From Deltaproteobacteria bacterium (GTDB lineage Bacteria > Desulfobacterota > Desulfuromonadia > Geobacterales > Geobacteraceae): DNA of 64,000 nt. Below the pieces are notes generated by a model. It saw nothing but the letters and a program-made list of their open reading frames with translations. It did no database searches and had not been told where the DNA came from. The stretch covers positions 62,001 through 126,000 of the forward strand of contig SBEG01000002.1 of assembly GCA_009668975.1 (NCBI GenBank), read 5' to 3'. The first letter of the stretch is position 1, and the number at the start of each line of letters is the position of its first letter. Made by a program: the position numbers and the translations under genes. Positions 42,997 to 52,617 of this stretch are shown here, in pieces.

Positions 42997-43120
42997 TTCC
43001 AATTCCAGATCAGGATGATCTCAATGCGGCGAGAATTGAGGCAGCGAGGCGTACTGAAGTGCACGTTGAACAGCCGCAGACGAGCCAACGCAGGGAGGGC
43101 CTTGATATGAAATTGGAATA
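42996..43120. repeat. Dispersed 125-bp repeat, copy B
   Basis: This is the inverse of copy A at 1655-1779. It begins at the last base of the TPR gene and has ends ATTCCAATTCCA and AAATTGGAAT. Its plus strand can be read through, giving AARIEAARRTE as in copy A's minus strand. Confidence 0.8.
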
Positions 43121-43297
43121 CTTTCTTGAACTGGTCGTCCTGCACCGTCTGCCGGTGCGGAATGATCGGGTATTTTCGTTTTTTTGATGTTTCCTGCCAC
43201 CTTTTTCCCTCAACTAGCATACTGTGACTGCGTCCCTTGTTGAGATTCTTTTTTTGCCGGATATCTTCTTATTCTACGTTGCAACCAAGATGACTTA

Positions 43298-43430
43298 ATA
43301 CCCAACCACACCCCCAGCTCCTTTAGGCCCTTTGGGCCCTCCCTTGCAACGAGGGGAGCTTACGTCTCCCTCCTGTTTTGCTGGGGGAAAGGGTGGTATG
43401 GTGTCAGCTTGGGTGCCTTTTGTCATTAGC
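43298..43430. repeat. Degenerate foldback repeat, copy 2
   Basis: It starts CCCAACCACACCCCCAGCTCC and closes with GGTGTCAGCTTGGGTGCC; the middle has a perfect AGGCCCTTTGGGCCCT-like hairpin. It resembles the stretch at 30431-30570. Together with copy B above, this explains the 600-base gap before the HIT gene, in which I see no convincing gene. Confidence 0.6.
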
Positions 43431-43618
43431 TCCTCAAATCTGCACGAAAAAAACCCGCCTGTTTTACGGATTCCCCCTGCGAGGTCAAAATGTGTGGGAA
43501 AAGTAAAAACGGCTTGTGTTTTACCGTTGGATGAAAGATAATTTTGCGATTCATCGGACCGCATGTTTGCATCACGAATGCCCTGCTGCGTTGCGTGCCG
43601 GGAAAGGAACGTTGTCAT

Positions 43619-44143
43619 ATGGAAAGACTTTGGGCTCCCTGGCGCATGGAGTTTATACTCAACGAGAAACCTTCCTGCTGCATTTTCTGTCTGGGTGAGA
43701 TGCAAGGCGAAGAGAGCGAGAAGGAACGCCTTGTTCTGTATCGTGACACTCTTTCTTTTGTAATGATGAACCGCTATCCATATACCACCGGCCACCTGCT
43801 TGTTTCGCCGTACCGTCATGTCGGCTCACTACAGGATTTGACTGCGGAAGAAATGCTGCAGCTGTTCGAAAACGTCAGACGTGCCTGCGAGGTAACAACC
43901 AAGGCTCTGTCACCGCAGGGGTTCAACATAGGTATCAACCTGGGTAAGGTCGCGGGTGCGGGGGTGGATGATCATCTCCATATCCATATCGTTCCGCGCT
44001 GGGTGGGTGATGCGAACTTCATGACGGTTGTCGCTGATGTTCGAGTCATTCCCGAAGGGCTCTTGGCCACCTATGAGAAATTTCATCCTTTTTTTCGTGA
44101 AGTCCGCGCAACGGCGGAGACTCAACGGAATAAAGGTACGTAA
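43619..44143 (+). CDS. HIT-family nucleotide hydrolase
   Basis: A 174-residue HIT protein from ATG 43619; the frame is open further upstream. Start MERLWAPWRMEFI and CCIFCLGE (with two Cys for zinc) are typical of a family resembling diadenosine polyphosphate phosphorylases or HIT hydrolases. The catalytic signature is HLHIHIVPRW. It acts on nucleoside phosphates such as Ap4A or on adenylylated substrates. It is a single gene upstream of the MCP-like gene. Confidence 0.9.
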   Translation: MERLWAPWRMEFILNEKPSCCIFCLGEMQGEESEKERLVLYRDTLSFVMMNRYPYTTGHLLVSPYRHVGSLQDLTAEEMLQLFENVRRACEVTTKALSPQGFNIGINLGKVAGAGVDDHLHIHIVPRWVGDANFMTVVADVRVIPEGLLATYEKFHPFFREVRATAETQRNKGT

Positions 44144-44285
44144 TTGCGTGAGCGTGACAGTCACTTGTGCAACGTGATTGGTGGAATCGTGGTACCGCAA
44201 TGTCAAAGAATAGTCTATCAGGCTACAGGTACTGTAGCAAGAATTCCTCTGAATTCGACAGCAGCGGACGGGGAGTGGAGAGCCT

Positions 44286-46277
44286 ATGAGCACACAAGAA
44301 AAAATGCGGCACAGGGATCACCTCTATGCCGCAGCTGGATTGCTGACGATCCTGGTATCGCCGACTATCGGGGCGCTGTTGCATACACTCGTCTTTTATC
44401 AGCCGAATGTTTCTTTTTGGGCTCAGATGATCGGAGAGGTGACCGCAAGTCCGGATAAAGTCCTCTTGTATACCTATATAGGTGTGGGTACTGCTTTATT
44501 CGCCTCTATTTCCGGTTATATTCTCGGCAAGACCACTGATCAGCTGCGTGAACGGGCCCGCGAACTTGAAACAGTCCATGCTGAGGCGGTTTCTCAGAAA
44601 GAATCCTATGAAGAGCGTTACCGGGCACTTGACGGAAATATCAAAAAATTTCAGCGCATCAGTACAAAAATCCAGAAGTCCCTCAATATTGAAGAGGTAA
44701 TGACTCTCTGCACTCAAGGCTTGCATGAAGTGCTTGGCTTCGAGCGCGTCAACGTGCTGATGGCAGACCCGGAGCGCAAAAACCTGCACTTTCTGCTTGC
44801 CACCGGAAGTGAAGGGTTTGATGTGCGTGGGGTAAGCCTGCCTCTCGACCAGCGAATCGGCATCATCAATAAATGTTTCGCCGAACAGAAATTCTATTTG
44901 ATCGACGATATCGGCAAATGTCCGCAAGACTACTACCTCCAATCCCCCTATGATACTCTCAAACCGCTCCGGTCCCGTTCATTCGTGCTTTGCCCGATTG
45001 TGGTAAAGGGGGAGTCGGTTGGTCTTTTTGGTATTGACAATGCTTACAGCCGGCGTCTTGCCAATGAGAGCGATGAGGATACAATCAGGCTATTCGCCGA
45101 TCAGGCCGCTGCAGCAATCATGCGGATAAATCTGCTGGGGGCCATCGATACACTAACTTCCGAGCTGGATGATACCTTCAGCGGTTTTCTCCAAAAGCAG
45201 GAGGTGTTTTCCCGTACCGTGTATAGCCTCAAGGCGGCCATCGATTCACTGTTTGACGGCACCGCACGGATCGCCCATGCTTCGGAAAGTGTTATGACAT
45301 CGGTGGAAGAGACCAGTTCCGCGGTCGGCCAGATTTCCTTTTCCATCGATCAGGTCACCAATAATCTCAATTTTCTTGCCGACACCATTGATAAGTCCGT
45401 CTCAGCCATGGAGGAGATGCACGCCTCCATCAAGAATGTCGAGAAGAATGCCGCTGTTTCCCATGAAGTTTCCCAGCGGGTCCGGCTGCAGGCGGATGCG
45501 GGTAACGACAAGGTCGGGGAAACAATTGCCGCCCTGGAAGAGATACAACGTTCAGTCGAGATTTCCTTCGAGGGAATCATGCGTCTGGCTGAAAATAGCG
45601 GACGCATCGGCAGTATTGTAAAAATCATTAAAGACATCACGAAAAAGACCAATCTTCTGGCCTTGAATGCTTCGATAATTGCGGCACAGGCCGGCGAATT
45701 CGGCAAAGATTTCGGCGTGGTTGCCGAAGAGATGCGGGCGCTCTCCCACCAGACCGGCCAGATTACCGGTGAGATTTCGGTCATCATTTCATATATCCTC
45801 AATGATTCAGACACCGCTGCCCGAAACATAACCTTTTCGAAAGAACTGGTGCAGAAAGGTGTCGAGATTGGACACGCAACCGGCGAAACGCTGAAGATTA
45901 TCCATGAGAGCGCGGTCCGTTCCATGGATATGACGGAGGAGATCAAGACTGCCACCGAAGAGCAGGTCAAGGGGGTGAAGCTGGTAACCCACTCCATTGA
46001 AGATGTCAGCGCCATGGCCTCACAGATCTATACCGCTTCAAAAGAGCAATCAGGGGCAACGAAGAATATTATGCGTTCCATCGAATCCATTAAGGATATG
46101 GCCATGGAGATGGTGAAGTCCACCGAGGCCCAGGTCCGCGACGGGTCCGAAATCGAGGAGTCGGTGGAGTCCCATGTGCACACCAGTGAGGAGATTTTTG
46201 CAAATATGGAGTTGCGCAGGCAGCAGAGTGTTGCCGTAATGGAGCAGTTGGAAGTCATCAAGGGAGTTTCAGCGTAA
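44286..46277 (+). CDS. GAF/MCP-signalling domain membrane protein
   Basis: The 663-residue protein has two N-terminal membrane helices (about 15-38 and 60-82), a coiled linker, a GAF domain (about 120-275; SLNIEEVMTLCTQGLHEVLGF and LCPIVVKGESVGLFGIDN) and an MCP-type coiled-coil domain (about 300-655). The tip is TNLLALNASIIAAQAGEFGKDF, where the invariant Glu of AAIEAARAGE is replaced by Ile. No HAMP domain. CheA coupling may be weak or altered. The start at ATG 44286 has GGAG nearby. Confidence 0.85.
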   Translation: MSTQEKMRHRDHLYAAAGLLTILVSPTIGALLHTLVFYQPNVSFWAQMIGEVTASPDKVLLYTYIGVGTALFASISGYILGKTTDQLRERARELETVHAEAVSQKESYEERYRALDGNIKKFQRISTKIQKSLNIEEVMTLCTQGLHEVLGFERVNVLMADPERKNLHFLLATGSEGFDVRGVSLPLDQRIGIINKCFAEQKFYLIDDIGKCPQDYYLQSPYDTLKPLRSRSFVLCPIVVKGESVGLFGIDNAYSRRLANESDEDTIRLFADQAAAAIMRINLLGAIDTLTSELDDTFSGFLQKQEVFSRTVYSLKAAIDSLFDGTARIAHASESVMTSVEETSSAVGQISFSIDQVTNNLNFLADTIDKSVSAMEEMHASIKNVEKNAAVSHEVSQRVRLQADAGNDKVGETIAALEEIQRSVEISFEGIMRLAENSGRIGSIVKIIKDITKKTNLLALNASIIAAQAGEFGKDFGVVAEEMRALSHQTGQITGEISVIISYILNDSDTAARNITFSKELVQKGVEIGHATGETLKIIHESAVRSMDMTEEIKTATEEQVKGVKLVTHSIEDVSAMASQIYTASKEQSGATKNIMRSIESIKDMAMEMVKSTEAQVRDGSEIEESVESHVHTSEEIFANMELRRQQSVAVMEQLEVIKGVSA

Positions 46278-46469
46278 AATACACTGGTTTTTTTAGTTTT
46301 GTTATGGTATCTACTACAGTAATTGAGAAGAGCCGCAGGGCGGCCTTTAACTTTTGAGTAGCGAACTAATTATCTTATACCGCCTGTATTCATTTGTGAA
46401 CCGGGACGGGAGGCGATAGCCGGACTACGACGACGAAGTGGAGTGTCCTTCGTTTCGTTACCCATACCA

Positions 46470-46500
46470 CGCCCTCTCTCACCGGAGGGCGTTTTTTTTT
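46470..46500 (+). terminator. Terminator in the panB leader
   Basis: CGCCCTC (46470-46476) pairs with GAGGGCG (46485-46491) and is followed by nine T residues, ending 10 bases before panB starts. Its position in front of panB suggests an attenuator or the end of a short upstream RNA. Confidence 0.85.
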
Positions 46501-46510
46501 GGGGCCAGGT

Positions 46511-47314
46511 GTGAAACGCAAAAGAACCATCCTCGATATTCGGAAAATGAAGAGTGACGGTCAGAAGATAGCCATGCTCACCTGTTATGACTACCCGACT
46601 GCACGAATTCTTGACGAGAGTGGAATCGACATTCTGCTGGTGGGCGATTCGGTCGGTGTTGTTTTTTCGGGTTATGATACGACGCTGCCGGTTACCATGG
46701 ACGAGATGATCTATCATTCACGTGCCGTTGCCCGGGCGAAGCCCAAGTCGCTCCTTGTTGTCGATCTGCCGTTTCTCTCCTACCAGACCGATATTCGAGA
46801 TGCCCGCGTTAACGCGGGACGCCTTGTCAAGGAAGGGGGCGCCGAGGCGGTAAAGCTGGAGGGTGGCGAAAATGTTGTCGAGAGCATCAAGGCTATCGTT
46901 GACATGGATATCCCGGTCATGGGACATATCGGCTTGACTCCCCAGTCCATTCACCGCATGGGAGGCTACAAGGTCCAGGGAAAATCGGAAAGTGCCGGGG
47001 AGCAGCTTCTGGCGGATGCCCTTGCCGTACAGTCTGCCGGAGCTTTTGCCGTGGTGTTGGAAGGTATCCCCCTGAAGCTTGCCGCTAAAATTACCTCCGA
47101 GTTGGCGATTCCGACCATCGGGATCGGCGCCGGACCGCACTGCGACGGGCAGGTGCTGGTGATACATGATATACTTGGTCTGTGTGAAAAGTACTCACCC
47201 AAATTCGTCAAGCACTATGCCGATGTGAAAGCGATTATTTCCGACGCTGCCGGACGTTTCGCCGCCGAAGTGAAGGCGAGTGAGTTTCCGACAGACGATC
47301 ACTCCTTTCATTGA
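46511..47314 (+). CDS. panB: 3-methyl-2-oxobutanoate hydroxymethyltransferase
   Basis: PanB, 267 residues, makes ketopantoate, the first step of pantothenate and coenzyme A synthesis. The core motifs [27 protein letters not shown] (given only by position, residues 6-31), [24 protein letters not shown] and [11 protein letters not shown] are present, with the metal-binding Asp residues and catalytic Glu. GTG 46511 is chosen; a TTG four codons up is possible, but it would lie in the terminator's T run. It is followed by panC and panD. Confidence 0.95.
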   Translation: MKRKRTILDIRKMKSDGQKIAMLTCYDYPTARILDESGIDILLVGDSVGVVFSGYDTTLPVTMDEMIYHSRAVARAKPKSLLVVDLPFLSYQTDIRDARVNAGRLVKEGGAEAVKLEGGENVVESIKAIVDMDIPVMGHIGLTPQSIHRMGGYKVQGKSESAGEQLLADALAVQSAGAFAVVLEGIPLKLAAKITSELAIPTIGIGAGPHCDGQVLVIHDILGLCEKYSPKFVKHYADVKAIISDAAGRFAAEVKASEFPTDDHSFH

Positions 47315-47315
47315 T

Positions 47316-48185
47316 ATGGAAATCGTTACCTCGGTAGTGGAAATGCAGGAGAGGGCGACAGCAACGCTGGCCGCGGGAAAAACCATCTCCTTTGTACCGA
47401 CCATGGGCTTCCTCCATCAGGGACACGCCTCTTTGCTGCGTGAAGGGCGCGTTCAGGGTAATCTGCTGGTCCTGAGCATTTTTGTCAATCCCACCCAGTT
47501 CGGCGTCGGGGAAGACTTCGAATCGTACCCGCGTGACCTGCAACGGGACAGTGAGATTGCCGCTGAAAACGGCGTCGACATCATCTTCGCGCCGACCGCG
47601 AAAGAGATGTACCCACACGGTTATCAAACCTACGTGAACGTGGAGACGATCTCGCTTCCCCTCTGCGGCGCCTCGCGGCCGGGTCATTTCCGTGGTGTTA
47701 CCACGGTGGTGGCGAAGCTGTTCAATATCGTCAAGCCGACCCGTGCTTTTTTCGGGGAAAAGGACTTCCAGCAGCTGGCGGTCATTCGCCGGATGGTCCT
47801 GGACCTGAATATGGATGTAAAGATCGTTGGGATGCCGACGATCAGGGAGGATGACGGGCTGGCCAAGAGTTCGCGCAACTCCTACCTCTCGCCGGAGGAG
47901 CGTACCGCCGCTTTGTGCCTTTCGCGAGCCCTGGCAGCGGTCAGCGATCTTTATCGCAGTGGTGAAAAGAATGTTGAAAGATTACGTGCCGGTCTGCTGG
48001 CCATTCTCGGCGGCGAACCGCTGGCCCGCATCGACTATGCGGAGTTTCGCGACGGCGACTCTCTGGAAGAGGTGTCGCAGGCAGATGAGCGGACAGTGGT
48101 TGCTCTTGCCGTGCGGATCGGCGGCACACGACTGATAGACAATACCATGATAGGAAGGGGCGTCACATGGAAAGAAAGATGCTGA
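47316..48185 (+). CDS. panC: Pantothenate synthetase
   Basis: PanC, 289 residues, joins pantoate and beta-alanine with ATP. The ATP-grasp-like HIGH signature is [16 protein letters not shown], followed by [18 protein letters not shown], and [15 protein letters not shown] with the KSSRNSYLS loop (KMSKS-like). ATG 47316 begins two bases after the panB stop (TGA T ATG). It overlaps panD by 19 bases. Order panB-panC-panD is common. Confidence 0.95.
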   Translation: MEIVTSVVEMQERATATLAAGKTISFVPTMGFLHQGHASLLREGRVQGNLLVLSIFVNPTQFGVGEDFESYPRDLQRDSEIAAENGVDIIFAPTAKEMYPHGYQTYVNVETISLPLCGASRPGHFRGVTTVVAKLFNIVKPTRAFFGEKDFQQLAVIRRMVLDLNMDVKIVGMPTIREDDGLAKSSRNSYLSPEERTAALCLSRALAAVSDLYRSGEKNVERLRAGLLAILGGEPLARIDYAEFRDGDSLEEVSQADERTVVALAVRIGGTRLIDNTMIGRGVTWKERC

Positions 48186-48565
48186 AAAGCAAAATTCATC
48201 GGGCAACGCTGACCGGAGCGAATCTTCAGTATGAAGGAAGCGTCACCATCGATCGGGACCTGATGGATGCCGCGGATATTCTTCCCTACGAGGCGGTCTG
48301 CATCTGGGATGTCAACAACGGCAGCCGCTTCGAGACCTATGCCATCGAAGGCGAGCGGGGCTCCGGGGTGGTCTGTGTCAACGGCGCCGCGGCGCGACTC
48401 GTTGCTCCCCATGACCTGGTCATCATCGCCAGTTTCTCCTCCATGAGTGATGCCGAGGCACGCGCCCACGAACCAAAACTGGTCTTCGTGGATGATCAGA
48501 ACAAAATCCTGCCCACCCGCAAGGAAGTCGCCGGACAGGGGTCCCTGAGAAAGGTCAGCTGGTAA
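48167..48565 (+). CDS. panD: Aspartate 1-decarboxylase proenzyme
   Basis: PanD, 132 residues, supplies beta-alanine. It self-cleaves between Gly24 and Ser25 (YEGSVTI) to make the pyruvoyl group, and these residues sit exactly at the expected place. The start [20 protein letters not shown] aligns with the Escherichia coli protein, so ATG 48167 is right. It overlaps panC by 19 bases. The pathway from 3-oxoisovalerate and aspartate to pantothenate is complete here except for ketopantoate reductase. Confidence 0.95.
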   Translation: MERKMLKSKIHRATLTGANLQYEGSVTIDRDLMDAADILPYEAVCIWDVNNGSRFETYAIEGERGSGVVCVNGAAARLVAPHDLVIIASFSSMSDAEARAHEPKLVFVDDQNKILPTRKEVAGQGSLRKVSW

Positions 48566-48673
48566 CCGCCAGTTCGTCGTGGCAGCCTGCAGCCGTGCTT
48601 CCGGCCGTTGCTTTTCCGTCGTTCTTTGCTACAAGTACAAGAAGACACATTAACGGTTAGCCGGGGCACTGCC

Positions 48674-49945
48674 ATGAAAATATACGCCGCATCACATCTC
48701 TTGCCTGTTTCAGGTCCCGCCATTGAGGGCGGGGCGCTGGTGGTCGAAAACGGAAAAATAGTGGCAGTCGGAAAGCTTTCCGAGCTGACCGCCGCCTTCT
48801 CGGCCCCGGTGATTGAAAATCCCGGTTGCGCCATAATTCCCGGCCTGGTGAATGCCCATAGTCATCTGGAATTGACCCATTTCCCCTCCTGGAAGGTTCG
48901 CAAAGGTATCGATTATTCCCCCCGGACCTACGTCGACTGGATAATTCAGGTTATTAAAATCAGGAGATCACTCAGTCCCGAAGAACAGGATCACTCGGTT
49001 CTCGAGGGGATCAGGATCTCTCTGCAGTCAGGGACAACGGCTCTCGGTGAGATCCTTTCCGATCCGGCGCTTCTGTCCCTCTACCTCCGTTCTCCCCTTG
49101 TCGGGAGGGTGTACCTTGAGGCGGTCGGACAGACTCCCCAACGTTGCGCCGATGTGATGTCGGCTATTGGCGAGACTTTGCCGCTCTTCTCCGGAACGGA
49201 TCTGGCGCCCGGGATTTCTCCTCATACGCCTCATACCGTGTCGGAGGATTTTTTCCGGGAGTTGCGGGACTATACCGCGCGGCAAGCCCTGCCGCTGATG
49301 ATCCACCTGGCCGAATCCCGGGAAGAATCGACCTTCTTTTTCGACTCCAGCGGCCCGATCGCCGAGAAGCTTTATCCCTTTGTGGATTGGAACGAACACC
49401 TTCCGCCTCCACGGCGAACCAGCCCGACAGCTTACCTGGATTCACTCGGCGTCTTGCGGCCGGGGACGACCTTGGTCCATTGCGTCCACATCTCTCCGTC
49501 GGATGCGGAACTTTTGAAAAAGCGCGGGGCTGCTGTCGTGCTCTGCCCCCGCAGCAACGAGAAACTCGATGTGGGCACCGCTCCGGTACATCTACTGAAT
49601 GCGGCCGGGATACCGCTGGCGCTCGGCACCGACTCCCTGGCCAGCAACGATTCACTGTCGCTCTTCGATGAGGCCCGTTTTTTCTTGAAGAAGTTTCCGG
49701 ATCAGTTCTCCTCCGCTGAAGTTCTGCGGATGATGACGCTTACGGGAGCGGAAGTTCTTGGCAGGGAAGCTGAAATCGGCTCCCTCGAGCAGGGCAAGAG
49801 GGGCGACTTCCTGGTCATTTCGCTGCCGGAGAATTCGGGCAGGGACCTCGCTCTGGAGATAATTAGCGAAGGAGCTATTCGCGAAGTATTCATCCACGGT
49901 AATTCCCTGCAGAGTGCCGGAGCCGCTTCAATGGCGGAATTATAA
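48674..49945 (+). CDS. Amidohydrolase, possibly aminofutalosine deaminase
   Basis: A 423-residue amidohydrolase starting at ATG 48674; the frame is open further upstream without signal. Metal residues are in NAHSHLEL (His-x-His), MIHLAESREE, LVHCVHI and GTDSLASND. The architecture matches the ATZ/TRZ deaminase group, which includes the aminofutalosine deaminase of the alternative menaquinone pathway. That substrate is inference. It follows panD by 108 bases and precedes smpB. Confidence 0.8.
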   Translation: MKIYAASHLLPVSGPAIEGGALVVENGKIVAVGKLSELTAAFSAPVIENPGCAIIPGLVNAHSHLELTHFPSWKVRKGIDYSPRTYVDWIIQVIKIRRSLSPEEQDHSVLEGIRISLQSGTTALGEILSDPALLSLYLRSPLVGRVYLEAVGQTPQRCADVMSAIGETLPLFSGTDLAPGISPHTPHTVSEDFFRELRDYTARQALPLMIHLAESREESTFFFDSSGPIAEKLYPFVDWNEHLPPPRRTSPTAYLDSLGVLRPGTTLVHCVHISPSDAELLKKRGAAVVLCPRSNEKLDVGTAPVHLLNAAGIPLALGTDSLASNDSLSLFDEARFFLKKFPDQFSSAEVLRMMTLTGAEVLGREAEIGSLEQGKRGDFLVISLPENSGRDLALEIISEGAIREVFIHGNSLQSAGAASMAEL

Positions 49946-49992
49946 AGTTTTTTCCATAGCTTTAATTTTTCTCGTTTGGTATCATAAAGACA

Positions 49993-50451
49993 ATGAGCGA
50001 AAAGTTGATCTGCAACAACAAGAAAGCCTACCATAACTATTTCATCGAAGAGAAGTTCGAAGCGGGCATGGTTCTAACCGGTACGGAGATAAAATCTCTG
50101 CGGTTGGGAAACGCGAATCTGAACGACTCTTTTGCCATAGTCAGGAACGGTGAGGCATTTCTCAATAATCTCCACATTACGCCCTATGAATTCGGCAACC
50201 GGGAGAATCACGACCCTGACCGGATGCGTAAACTGCTGTTGCACAAGAAGGAAATCGCCAAACTGTTCGGCAAGATCCGCGAACAGGGCTACTCGGTGGT
50301 TCCTCTGCGGCTCTACTTCAAGAACGGGCTGGCAAAAGTGGAAATAGGTCTGGCAAAAGGCAAGAAGCTGTACGACAAGCGTGAAGTTATGAAGGAAAAA
50401 GACCAGAAGCGCGATATGTCGCAGGCGTTGAAGCAGAGGAACAGAGAATAG
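49993..50451 (+). CDS. smpB: SsrA-binding protein
   Basis: SmpB, 152 residues, binds tmRNA and brings it to stalled ribosomes. The start [30 protein letters not shown] (positions 8-37) is standard, then INLSxx-type motifs, [19 protein letters not shown]-like ([18 protein letters not shown]) and the basic tail [18 protein letters not shown]. The ssrA gene it serves lies 85 bases downstream on the same strand, a tight smpB-ssrA pair. Confidence 0.96.
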   Translation: MSEKLICNNKKAYHNYFIEEKFEAGMVLTGTEIKSLRLGNANLNDSFAIVRNGEAFLNNLHITPYEFGNRENHDPDRMRKLLLHKKEIAKLFGKIREQGYSVVPLRLYFKNGLAKVEIGLAKGKKLYDKREVMKEKDQKRDMSQALKQRNRE

Positions 50452-50535
50452 AGAATCAGTGAACATGGGACAGGGAACAGGGAACAGTTAATCAGTAAGT
50501 ATTAGGATTTACTGTACGCTGTACGCTAAACAAAT

Positions 50536-50887
50536 GGGGGTGTCAAGGTTTCGACGGGGGTAATAAGCAAAGGTTGCATGCCGAGATCCGGGTGGCTCGT
50601 TAAACAATCCGGGGCGAATTAAACGCCGATAATTACGAATACGCTTTAGCAGCTTAATAACCTGCTAACGATTTGCCGACCCTCTCCCACGGGGAAGGAC
50701 AAATCGTCATTTTAGTGGGATAGCCGAGGGGAGTGCCTGTGACCCAGAGCGAAATTGAAGCAGGATCGCCAACTGAATATCCCGGCCAGTGGAGCTTCAC
50801 GCGGTTAAATCAAATACTGGTATAAGCATGTAGACGCCTTCTGTGGATGATCTTCGGACGCGGGTTCGATTCCCGCCACCTCCACCA
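50536..50887 (+). ncRNA. ssrA: tmRNA
   Basis: This 352-base transfer-messenger RNA has a 7-bp acceptor stem between GGGGGTG (50536-50542) and CACCTCC (50877-50883), a T-arm with GGTTCGATTCC, and a 3' ACCA encoded in the gene. The tag-coding part at 50625-50657 reads ADNYEYALAA followed by TAA, so the tag is AADNYEYALAA including the charged Ala. It rescues stalled ribosomes with SmpB, which is encoded just upstream. Its 3' end is the integration site of the island that follows. Confidence 0.97.
50865..50887 (+). other. attL: tmRNA 3' end
   Basis: These 23 bases, TTCGATTCCCGCC followed by ACCTCCACCA, are the last 23 of ssrA and recur exactly at 60546-60568. They are the core of the attachment site. 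The island keeps the tmRNA gene intact on the left. Confidence 0.93.
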
Positions 50888-50916
50888 ACTATCTGAAATC
50901 ATTATGGTTTTAGACT

Positions 50917-50980
50917 GAAAACCCATAGCGCCTCTCAGGTGTACCACCAAACTGGTACACAGGGGGTTCTATGGGTTTTC
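50917..50980 (+). promoter_or_regulatory. Inverted repeat covering the integrase start
   Basis: GAAAACCCATAG (50917-50928) is exactly complementary to CTATGGGTTTTC (50969-50980), and GTGTACC (50939-50945) to GGTACAC (50954-50960) inside it. The integrase ribosome site AGGGGG (50961-50966) and ATG (50971) lie in the stem and loop. It could shut off integrase translation or serve as an integrase binding site. Confidence 0.7.
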
Positions 50981-52617
50981 CTTTATTGACAAGAAGGGGG
51001 GCAAGATATTATTTTCGGGTACGAATACCGGCAGACCTTTGTGAATTCTTTAGCCGCCGTGAATTGAAGCGGTCACTTCAAACAGCGGATCACCGGAAAG
51101 CGCGGAACATGGTGAAGATTGAAACCGCAAGGGCTGCAATCACTTTTGAGAAAATGAGGGATAAGGCTTTGACACGTGAACAGCTGAAGCAGATTGCTGA
51201 AGATTATCTTCAAACTCTGTTGGAAAATTGGGAACAAGCTAGAGAAGAGGGCAGCGGTTCACCTCAAGGGATCACCACACCGGAACACCTGAGGCGTAAT
51301 CAGTTATCGTTTGTTGAGGTTTATCAAAAGGACTTGGCTGTAAACGATTTCAGTTTGATAAAGGAAGATCTTAAGATAATACTTGAGGAAATGCAGCGGC
51401 AAGGGCTAGGGATTGAGGACGATCAACAGCTTACTATGTTGTCGCGTGAGTTGCTTAAAAAGAGGATTGAGGCAAGTAGGATCGAAAGTGAAAGGGTAGT
51501 GGGGAATTATTCTAGTAAACATGAGGTGTTCACCCGTAACCGCCAGGAGATAGTCACCCCGAAACAACCGGAGAGAGAGCAGGGCAAGCCTCTATCTGTG
51601 GTAATTGGTGCATATGTTCAGGAACACCTGACATTCAAGAAGTGGACTCCAAAAACCGAGCAGGAGAACACAAGTATCCTTGCCGTGTTCCTGGAGTTAG
51701 TCGAAGACAGGGACATTACCACTATCACCCATCAAGAACTGATGACCTTTAGGGCAAATCTAGTGAAGGTACCGGCAAACCCAAAGAAAGGGCGGGACAA
51801 GGAAGGTAAACCACTGAAGGAAATCATAGAAATGGGCCTTCCTCCCATTAGTCAACGTACGGTGGGTAAATACCTCACGCGGGTTGCATCCTTCTTTAAG
51901 TGGGCAAAGCTTCACAAGTATGTGGAAACGAATGAAGCTGAAGGGTTGACAATAAAGGAATCCAAGAAAGCAAAAGCTTCAGGAGATAGAAATACCTATG
52001 GGGTGGATGACCTGGAAAAAATTTTCAAGGCCCTCACGTATGACCACAAGAAACCGGAAAGTTTCTGGATACCTTTGATTGGTCTCTATTCCGGAATGAG
52101 GATTGATGAGATATGCCAATTACACCTTGAAGATGTGAAAAGCATTGAGGGTATTCCCTGCTTTGATGTGAACGAGGAAGGCTCAAAGAAGGTTAAGACG
52201 GTATCTAGTAGCCGGATCGTACCGGTACACCCTGTATTGATCACCCTGGGATTTCTGGATTACGTGGAGCAAATCAGAGTACAGGGAAAGCCTCGCCTTT
52301 GGGAAAACTGCATATTGAAGCGTGACGGTTACTCTCAGGACTTCGGAAAGTGGTACCAGCGTTTCAACCGTAAATATATCACCCAAGAAAGGAAGAAGGT
52401 GTTCCATTCCTTCAGGCACCTTGTAGCCGATACCCTTAAGCAATCCGGTATCCAGGAGACAGTCACCGCTGAACTTCTTGGTCAAAAGAATGAAAATATC
52501 ACCTATTCGCGCTACGGGAAGAGCTATAAGCCGCAACCGCTACTTGAAGCCCTACAAAAGCTTGAGTATGGCGTTGACTTGGAGATTCTGAAGGGGAAGG
52601 TTCCCGCGAAGTTGTAG
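50971..52617 (+). CDS. Tyrosine recombinase (integrase)
   Basis: This 548-residue integrase starts at ATG 50971. The N-terminal part (RRGARYYFRVRIPADLCEFFSRRELKRSL) is an arm-binding DUF6538-type domain; a central SAM-like core-binding domain occupies about 205-310. The catalytic part shows Arg377 in SGMRIDEICQLHLED, His479-Arg482 in HSFRH and the nucleophile Tyr515 in TYSRYGK. The usual LGH before the tyrosine is LLGQ here. It lies directly beside attL in ssrA, so it is the island's integrase. A ribosome site AGGGGG precedes it. Confidence 0.95.
   Translation: MGFPLLTRRGARYYFRVRIPADLCEFFSRRELKRSLQTADHRKARNMVKIETARAAITFEKMRDKALTREQLKQIAEDYLQTLLENWEQAREEGSGSPQGITTPEHLRRNQLSFVEVYQKDLAVNDFSLIKEDLKIILEEMQRQGLGIEDDQQLTMLSRELLKKRIEASRIESERVVGNYSSKHEVFTRNRQEIVTPKQPEREQGKPLSVVIGAYVQEHLTFKKWTPKTEQENTSILAVFLELVEDRDITTITHQELMTFRANLVKVPANPKKGRDKEGKPLKEIIEMGLPPISQRTVGKYLTRVASFFKWAKLHKYVETNEAEGLTIKESKKAKASGDRNTYGVDDLEKIFKALTYDHKKPESFWIPLIGLYSGMRIDEICQLHLEDVKSIEGIPCFDVNEEGSKKVKTVSSSRIVPVHPVLITLGFLDYVEQIRVQGKPRLWENCILKRDGYSQDFGKWYQRFNRKYITQERKKVFHSFRHLVADTLKQSGIQETVTAELLGQKNENITYSRYGKSYKPQPLLEALQKLEYGVDLEILKGKVPAKL

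Noticed and set aside
46380-46500. Cyclic di-GMP or fluoride riboswitch before panB
   Set aside because: The conserved core bases of either class are not seen; only generic stems and a terminator are present.
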